Shown piece after piece: positions 58,156-64,000 of a DNA stretch of 64,000 nucleotides (positions are counted from its first letter, which is position 1; each line of letters starts with the position of its first letter). Below the pieces are notes generated by a model. The model did no database searches, was not told the DNA's origin, and saw only the letters and a list, made by a program, of their open reading frames with translations. The position numbers and the translations under genes were made by a program. This stretch comes from Jatrophihabitans sp. (GTDB lineage Bacteria > Actinomycetota > Actinomycetes > Mycobacteriales > Jatrophihabitantaceae): contig JAICIE010000005.1 in NCBI GenBank assembly GCA_025924515.1, positions 1 through 64,000 of the forward strand. The letters are read 5' to 3'.

Positions 58156-58842
58156 TCAGGACACCGCAGCGGGTCGCCGTCGGTCGCCCCGCGCTCGCCG
58201 GGCGGCCGCGTAGGCGCCTTCGCGCAGCCTGCGAACCTCCTCGTACGGCTCCAGCCCGGGTAGGTAGTGCAACACCGGGTCGAACGTGACCGGCCGGTCC
58301 TGACTGTCGGCCGGTGACAACGGCGCCGTGAAGCACCCGAATCGCCGCCACACGCCGCGGGGGGCCGCCACGAACAGCTCCACGCTGACCCCGTCCGCGT
58401 ACGGCCGGCTGGACGCCCCCAGCAGCACCGGACCGGACGGGCTGCGGTACGGCATCAGGGTTCCGTAGAAGGCGGGTGCGTACTGCCGGCGCGGCACCAG
58501 GACAAAGCGCGACCGCCGTCCTCGGCCGGTCGTGGAGAACAGCAGGTCGGCGAACCGGCCGCCGGGACCGACCCGGATCGCCATCCCCAGAACGTCCGGG
58601 AGACGCGGCGGCAGTCCGACACCGCGGGAGAAACGCACCAGCACGTCGTCGGCACCGGCCTCGTCCAACCACGGGACGCCGACCGGCTGCGCCAGCCCGC
58701 TTCGGACGATTCGCGCGTCGACCACCGAGCCGCGCGAATGAAGCGGCTTGGCCGCCGGCCGCAGCCGGGAGAAGGCGGCGAAAAGCGCCGCCAACACCGC
58801 GCCGCCCATCCCGGCGAACCGCTGCGTGGATGATGTCGTCAC
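58156..58842 (-). CDS. Conserved hypothetical, weakly catalase-fold-like
   Basis: KPLHSRGSVVDARIVRSG...DDVLVRFSRGVGLPPRLPDVLGMAIRVGPGGRFADLLF resembles catalase N-terminal motifs, but only 228 aa. Confidence 0.6.
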   Translation of the reverse strand: MTTSSTQRFAGMGGAVLAALFAAFSRLRPAAKPLHSRGSVVDARIVRSGLAQPVGVPWLDEAGADDVLVRFSRGVGLPPRLPDVLGMAIRVGPGGRFADLLFSTTGRGRRSRFVLVPRRQYAPAFYGTLMPYRSPSGPVLLGASSRPYADGVSVELFVAAPRGVWRRFGCFTAPLSPADSQDRPVTFDPVLHYLPGLEPYEEVRRLREGAYAAARRARGDRRRPAAVS

Positions 58843-58853
58843 GGGGCGATGGC

Positions 58854-59651
58854 CTACCTTTCGTCCTCTTTCCGGCGTTCTCCGGCGACGCGGTGCGGTA
58901 CCCGCAACAATCGCAGTGCGGTGACCAGGACCAGTCCACCGATCAGGTTGCCCAGGACGGCCCAGCCCAACCCGGCAAGCCAATCGACGTAACCGTAGGC
59001 GGCGCCGGACCAGAGGCCGGCGAACATCATCAGCGAATCCAGGACGGAGTGGAAGAGCCCTCCTCCGGCCAACAGGAACCCGAACAGGATCGACGGGACG
59101 ATCTGCACCGCGAGGTGGTCGGTCGCGTGCTGCATTCGGGTCATCAGCGTGATCGCCGCCCCGGCGAGAATGGCCAGGGACAGCGAGCGCACGTCCTGGC
59201 CCAGGTGGGCGTAATGAGCGCCCAGGGTCCGCGCGGCAGGTTTCAGCGTCGGCAAACCTGTCATGATCAGGCCGGTCATGATCCACCCGCCGGCCAGGTT
59301 CATGACGAGGGTCAGCAGCCAAAGTCGCGCCAGGGCGACCAGGCCGCTTCTTCCGGACACGACCGTGATGACGGGGACGAGGAAATTCTCGGTGAAGAGC
59401 TCACTGCGGGCCAGCAACAACGCCACGAAACCGATCGAGAAGGCCAACCCGGCGAGCAGCTCGTCCTGCGTCTGGGTGTAGACGAGCAGGTAGGCCAGCA
59501 CTCCCATCCCGACGTCGATGCCGCCGAGCAGGCCGGTGGAGACCAGCGGAAGGAGCGGCCGGGCGAGCCGGTCCTCGCCCTCCTCGACGAGCCGGTCGAA
59601 CGCCTCTTCGAGCTCAGGTTCCGGCCGCTCGGGCTCTTGACGGAGGGTCAG
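58854..59651 (-). CDS. Formate/nitrite transporter (FNT) family channel; start uncertain (possible CTG at 59651; first ATG 59507)
   Basis: EEAFDRLVEEGEDRLARPLLPLVSTGLLGGIDVGMGVLAYLLV...FSIGFVALLLARSELFTENFLVPV. Confidence 0.8.
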   Translation of the reverse strand: MTLRQEPERPEPELEEAFDRLVEEGEDRLARPLLPLVSTGLLGGIDVGMGVLAYLLVYTQTQDELLAGLAFSIGFVALLLARSELFTENFLVPVITVVSGRSGLVALARLWLLTLVMNLAGGWIMTGLIMTGLPTLKPAARTLGAHYAHLGQDVRSLSLAILAGAAITLMTRMQHATDHLAVQIVPSILFGFLLAGGGLFHSVLDSLMMFAGLWSGAAYGYVDWLAGLGWAVLGNLIGGLVLVTALRLLRVPHRVAGERRKEDER

Positions 59652-59657
59652 CGTCGA

Positions 59658-60440
59658 TCAGTGCTCGTTGGACGAGCTGGCTCCGGAGGAACGCTCGTCG
59701 AGGTGCGACGGCTGGTACGCGCCCTGCTCGGCCTGCGCGGAACGCTCCTGTTCGGTCGACGCGCCGCCCCTCCGGAATCCGAAGTGTCGGTGCGCGTGGG
59801 CGTCGTTCTGCACGTCCTCGCGCTGACGAGCGTCGGGCGAGCCGGCGGAGCGCTGACGTTCGCGTTCGACCCGTCGAGCGGCGGCGCGGTCCTCAGCGGC
59901 GCGAGCCTCGGCGGCAGCGGCCTCACGACGGCGAGCGAACCGGACGTCGCGGACGCTGAGCACCGAAAGCCGACCGAGCGCGACGGCGGCGAAGAAGATG
60001 ATCAGCGCGCCGAGCGCATAGAAGAAGGCCAGGCTTTCCAGGGCACGAAGGCCGGTGTTGGTCGCCGCCGGGGTTCCGGGTGACCCGATATGCAGCAGAC
60101 CTGCGAGTTGCGGTCCGACGACGAACCAGGCGCCGCCGGCGACGCCGAGCCAGGCCCCGAAGCTGGCGGTCAGCCGGTTGGCGCTGGCCAGGAGGATCAG
60201 CCCGCCCAACAGGGTCACCGCCCCGGGCAGGACCTCCAACCAGCCGCGAGCGGCCGTCCAGGTCCACGCCTTGTCCGGCGTGAAGGCGAAGGAGAACGCG
60301 GGGCCGATGAACGGAATCGCCGCTCCCCAGATGCCCAGCAACACCAGCAAAATGCCGCTCAATGCGCCGCGGCTGCGGGGTACCCGCAGGGTGCTCCCGC
60401 GAGTGTCGATCCGCGCGGGATCGGTGCGATTGTCTGCCAT
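59658..60440 (-). CDS. Membrane protein of unknown function with charged C-terminal tail
   Basis: Four TM segments (LVLLGIWGAAIPFIGPAFSF, VTLLGGLILLASANRL, etc.); ATG at 60440. Confidence 0.75.
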   Translation of the reverse strand: MADNRTDPARIDTRGSTLRVPRSRGALSGILLVLLGIWGAAIPFIGPAFSFAFTPDKAWTWTAARGWLEVLPGAVTLLGGLILLASANRLTASFGAWLGVAGGAWFVVGPQLAGLLHIGSPGTPAATNTGLRALESLAFFYALGALIIFFAAVALGRLSVLSVRDVRFARRREAAAAEARAAEDRAAARRVERERQRSAGSPDARQREDVQNDAHAHRHFGFRRGGASTEQERSAQAEQGAYQPSHLDERSSGASSSNEH

Positions 60441-60546
60441 GGTCCGTCCTCCACCTAAACATGGTCCGCTCAACGGCAATATGCCCGTTCGCTGAGAGGA
60501 TCAACCGCGCCTCGAGGGTGATGCCCGGCTGCGGGGTGGGAACAGC

Positions 60547-61359
60547 GTGCGAGTGAGCTCAGTGTCGTTTGCGCCCACCACCGCCATCGTCACGGCGTCG
60601 GACTCCGGCATCGGCAAGGCCACCGCCGTGGCGCTCGCCGGCACCGGTATGGACGTCGGCATCACGTGGCACAAGGACGAGGCCGGGGCCGCGGCGACGG
60701 CCGAGGAGGTTCGCCGCCTCGGCCGGCGGGCCGAGATCGCTCACCTGGACACCTCCCTGCTGTCCGAGTGCGGCGGCGTCATCGACGATCTCGCGGACCG
60801 GCTGGGCGGTGTCGACGTCTTCGTCAACAACGCCGGGACAGGCGCGAGCACGCTCGCGCTCGACATGGGTCTCGATGAGTGGCGTTCCATCGTGGCCACC
60901 GATCTCGACGGCGCTTTCGTCTGCATCCAGCGCGCCGCCCGGCGGATGGTGTCAGCCGGGCGCGGAGGCCGGATCATCGCGGTGAGCAGTGTCCACGAGC
61001 ATCAGCCGCGGGTCGGTTCCTCGGCGTACGACGCGGCCAAACACGGGCTGGGCGGGTTGATCAAGACTCTGGCCCTCGAACTCGGCCAGTACGGGATCAC
61101 GGCCAACACGGTCGCGCCGGGCGAGATCGCGACGCCGATGACGGGCCAGGAGGACGAGGACCCCACGCGCACGGCACGTCCTGGCGTTCCCCTCGGCCGA
61201 CCGGGCGACGCTCGCGAGATCGCGTCGGTGATCGCGTTCCTGGCCTCATCCTTGGCGTCCTACGTGACCGGAGCCTCGTGGGTGGTGGACGGCGGAATGC
61301 TGCAGATGGGCCCGCAGGCGGGTTCGCATCTTCCGGACGACAGTTGGCGCTCGGTCTGA
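60547..61359 (+). CDS. SDR family oxidoreductase
   Basis: AIVTASDSGIGKATAVALAGTG, NNAG, YDAAKHG; C-terminal SYVTGASWVVDGGM. Confidence 0.92.
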   Translation: MRVSSVSFAPTTAIVTASDSGIGKATAVALAGTGMDVGITWHKDEAGAAATAEEVRRLGRRAEIAHLDTSLLSECGGVIDDLADRLGGVDVFVNNAGTGASTLALDMGLDEWRSIVATDLDGAFVCIQRAARRMVSAGRGGRIIAVSSVHEHQPRVGSSAYDAAKHGLGGLIKTLALELGQYGITANTVAPGEIATPMTGQEDEDPTRTARPGVPLGRPGDAREIASVIAFLASSLASYVTGASWVVDGGMLQMGPQAGSHLPDDSWRSV

Positions 61360-61361
61360 GC

Positions 61362-61378
61362 GGACGGTCCTACCGTCC
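61362..61378. terminator. Stem-loop between convergent genes
   Basis: GGACGGT-cct-ACCGTCC. Confidence 0.55.
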
Positions 61379-61382
61379 TCCG

Positions 61383-62936
61383 CTACAGCCGACCGGCCGT
61401 CCTGCCCTGCCCGACTGGGGCGGTGACCCGCAACACGATCGCGTCACCGCGAGCGACGGCGGGGTCGGTAGCGAAGGTCGCGAGGGTCCGGTGCGCGAAG
61501 CCCTCGCGCCCGACGTCCGCCAACACGAAGGCCTGGCCGGAGCGCAGATAGCGCAGCAGGTCACGCTGCCAGCGCCGGTTGCGGCGGCGCGGCAGGTTCG
61601 TCCGTGACCTGTCCGCGTCGTACGTTCGCCCGCTGACATCGACCCACTGCTGGCACCCGTGCTCCAAATCGGAGCTCAGGACGTTCAGCGCGATGAGCGG
61701 CGCAGGCGAAGAAGACTGCACGCACCGGTAGGACGAGGCGGCCTGCTGGAGATAGCGGTCCGGCGAGGGTTCGTTCTGGCCGGGTGGGTAGACGAGTTCG
61801 ATCCGCATCGCGGCCAGGGCCGAGACAACCACCAGCGCCCACGCGAGCCCGCTCGCCGAGCGGCGCAGGGCTTGTCGGCGGGCTCCCGCGAGTTGGTGCG
61901 CAGCAGCCGCTGCAGACAGGCAGGCGGCCGGCATCACATAGTCCGCATAGGACGAGAAGTAGACCGGCGCGATGAACAGAACCGCCAGCTGCGCCACGAG
62001 CAGGGCAGCGGGCAGACGTCCGGTTCTCGTGCGCCAGGCCGAGACGAGGCCGACCGCGACGACCACCGCGGCGATGACGGCGCACACGACCTCGGTGCGC
62101 GCCGAGGCCTGCGGCCGGAGCCGAGCGAGCAGGTCGAGGTCCGACGCGCGGCGCAGCAGTGGCGCGTTGTTCGCCCTGCCGAACTGGTCCAGGACGACCA
62201 TCCGGACCATCGGCTTTCCGCAGAGGGCGAGGAACGGTCCGTCGATGAGCGCCGCAGCCAGTGCCGCCCCGCCCATGGTCCGGTACAACGAACGTCGGGG
62301 CCGGCGGTCGACGAAGTGCCACAGCAGGACGACGACCAGCGGCAAAACGAACCAGATCTTGACGCTGGCCGAGGCGGCGAGCGCCGCACCGGCCAGCAGG
62401 GACATCTTCCGGCTCGGCGTGCGGACCGAACTCACATAGCAGAAGACCCCGAGCAACAGCAGGAAATTGCCGAAGACCTCGAGCCGCGCCGCGTACTCCG
62501 ACCGGGCGCTGAGCAAGGTCACTGCATAGAGCAGACCGCCGACCACGGCCGCGGAGCGGCGCACGCCCATCCGTCCTGCTATGCGCGTGACGAGGACGGC
62601 GTTCAGGGATCCGATGAACAGGGATAGTCCCGTTGCGATCTCGAAACCCACTCGGTCGGTCGTCAGCCTTCCGATGAGCGCCACCGGAGACAGCACGAGC
62701 ATCTCGCCAGGGGGATGCAGGAGGGTGAAGTCCCGATAGGGCAGGCGCCCGTGCACGAATGCGTCCGCGGCCGCGTAGTACACGCTGGGGTCGTAACCCG
62801 CGCCGTCGAAGAAGCTGCCGCCGCGGGCGTAGGTGACCCCCAGGCGTGCGGCCAGAGCGAGCACGAAGATGACGGCATCGGCGCGCACGACGGTTGTCGC
62901 GCGCGGCCTGAGCGCGACCGGTCGCGCGACGTCCAT
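61383..62936 (-). CDS. Polytopic membrane glycosyltransferase-like protein (GT87/ArnT-like)
   Basis: Multiple TM; FFDGAGYDPSVYYAAADAFVHGRLPYRDFTLLHPPGEMLVLSPVALIGRLTTDR. Confidence 0.85.
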   Translation of the reverse strand: MDVARPVALRPRATTVVRADAVIFVLALAARLGVTYARGGSFFDGAGYDPSVYYAAADAFVHGRLPYRDFTLLHPPGEMLVLSPVALIGRLTTDRVGFEIATGLSLFIGSLNAVLVTRIAGRMGVRRSAAVVGGLLYAVTLLSARSEYAARLEVFGNFLLLLGVFCYVSSVRTPSRKMSLLAGAALAASASVKIWFVLPLVVVLLWHFVDRRPRRSLYRTMGGAALAAALIDGPFLALCGKPMVRMVVLDQFGRANNAPLLRRASDLDLLARLRPQASARTEVVCAVIAAVVVAVGLVSAWRTRTGRLPAALLVAQLAVLFIAPVYFSSYADYVMPAACLSAAAAAHQLAGARRQALRRSASGLAWALVVVSALAAMRIELVYPPGQNEPSPDRYLQQAASSYRCVQSSSPAPLIALNVLSSDLEHGCQQWVDVSGRTYDADRSRTNLPRRRNRRWQRDLLRYLRSGQAFVLADVGREGFAHRTLATFATDPAVARGDAIVLRVTAPVGQGRTAGRL

Positions 62937-63034
62937 CGTCACTCCACGACATTCCGTGATCAATCCCTACGAAGCGATGAGAGTCACGGCGGTTGCTCAG
63001 TCGCGGCGGACGTCAGAACCGGGTCAGGCCGAGC

Positions 63035-64000
63035 TCAAGGGGCGACCGCATCGAGAAGGCGGAAGATCCGCTTTTCGCTGACCGGGCGAGGCGTGCCGAG
63101 CTGTTGCGCCCAGAGACTGACCCGGAACTCCTCGATGTGCCAGCCGATGTTCGTGACGTCGGCGGCCTCGGCCCGGACGGCAGGCAGCGCGCGACAGAGC
63201 TCGTCGTAGGCCTGCTGGACGGCGTGCACGCGCGCCATCCGGGCGCGATCGCTCGCGGGGTCACGCGGCAGCGCCTCGAGTCTGCGGCTGATCGCGGTGA
63301 GGTAGCGGACCAGGTCGGGCAGGCGGCGTTGACCGGTCACGGTGACGAACCCGGCCGGCAGCAGGCTTGCCAGCTGCTGGCCGATGTCGTCGAGCGCGCC
63401 GGCAAGGGCAGGTGGCGGCCGTTCGGGCAGCTCGCGCCGCACCTGACGGGCGGCGGCGAGGACCCGCTGGGCGTCCGCCACGATCTGCGCGGTGACCTTG
63501 GGCAGCGCACCCCGGATCCGGTGTTCGAGCTCGCTGAACTCTGCCTTGGTCCATGGCAGGTCGGTGATCAACGCGTCGACCGCGGCGTCGGCACAGTCGT
63601 CGATCAGCCCCGCGACGGACCCGTCCGGGTTTCCGGCCAGGACCAGCCGCGCACGCGGGTTCAAGGAGCGCTCGACCACCTTTCCGGGCGACGGAAGTGA
63701 CAGGCGGGCCAACCGGCGCACCCCCACCGGCATCGCCGCCGCTTGCTCGGCGGCGGTTGCGAACACCTTGACGTCGACCGCTTCGCCGACGTCGACGAAG
63801 GACGGATAGCCGCGCACCAGATGGCCGCCCGCCGAGCGCTCGACCATCCGCGGGAGCCGGTCGAGGTCGTCCGGCCAGTCGGAGAGTGCCGTGCGTTCCA
63901 GATGTCCTGCGACCGCGGCCGCGACCGCCGCCCGGGCGGGCGCGGCGAGTTGTTCCTGCAGCACGGTGAGGTCCTTGCCGCGCGCCACGACCCGTCCGGC
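63035..64000 (-). CDS. hrpA: ATP-dependent helicase HrpA, C-terminal part (runs off right edge)
   Basis: DUF3418-like C-terminus: RLPRMVERSAGGHLVRGYPSFVDVGEAVDVKVFATAAEQAAAM...NPRARLVLAGNPDGSVAGLIDDCADAAVD. Confidence 0.85.
   Translation of the reverse strand, partial: AGRVVARGKDLTVLQEQLAAPARAAVAAAVAGHLERTALSDWPDDLDRLPRMVERSAGGHLVRGYPSFVDVGEAVDVKVFATAAEQAAAMPVGVRRLARLSLPSPGKVVERSLNPRARLVLAGNPDGSVAGLIDDCADAAVDALITDLPWTKAEFSELEHRIRGALPKVTAQIVADAQRVLAAARQVRRELPERPPPALAGALDDIGQQLASLLPAGFVTVTGQRRLPDLVRYLTAISRRLEALPRDPASDRARMARVHAVQQAYDELCRALPAVRAEAADVTNIGWHIEEFRVSLWAQQLGTPRPVSEKRIFRLLDAVAP

Overview
The window is high-GC actinobacterial chromosome, with gene order reminiscent of Mycobacterium/Frankiales. 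It is densely coding and mostly housekeeping. I saw no rRNA, tRNA, CRISPR array, prophage or IS element. Recognisable blocks: galT(partial)/galK; lsr2; a tatB-htrA-rseA-sigE stress cluster near mrp and an O-methyltransferase; an ECF42-type sigma/DGPF pair at 20-21.7 kb and a second at 56.3-58 kb; F420 biosynthesis (fbiA plus an fbiB-like CofE fused to NUDIX); cell-envelope genes (NDP-sugar pyrophosphorylase, SpoIID, LCP); glyA behind a probable ZTP (pfl) riboswitch; two 6-phosphogluconate dehydrogenases and pgi; an ABC permease with a large hydrolase-ABC ATPase fusion; purE/purK/gtrA; an imuA'-like gene behind a LexA-like box; and the 3' end of hrpA at the right edge. The most unusual items are: (1) a 62-bp higher-order palindromic repeat array between mrp and tatB; (2) tandem repeats that contain the stop codon of the preceding gene, at three loci (azlD, tatB, STAS); (3) fusion proteins (CofE-NUDIX, methyltransferase-GNAT, alpha/beta-hydrolase-TM-ABC ATPase); (4) an in-frame 15-bp repeat in an MFS loop, with the same gene running antisense into gtrA; (5) an FNT channel whose conserved N-terminus has no ATG/GTG/TTG start. 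All calls come from reading the sequence and the supplied ORF translations; no database search was run.
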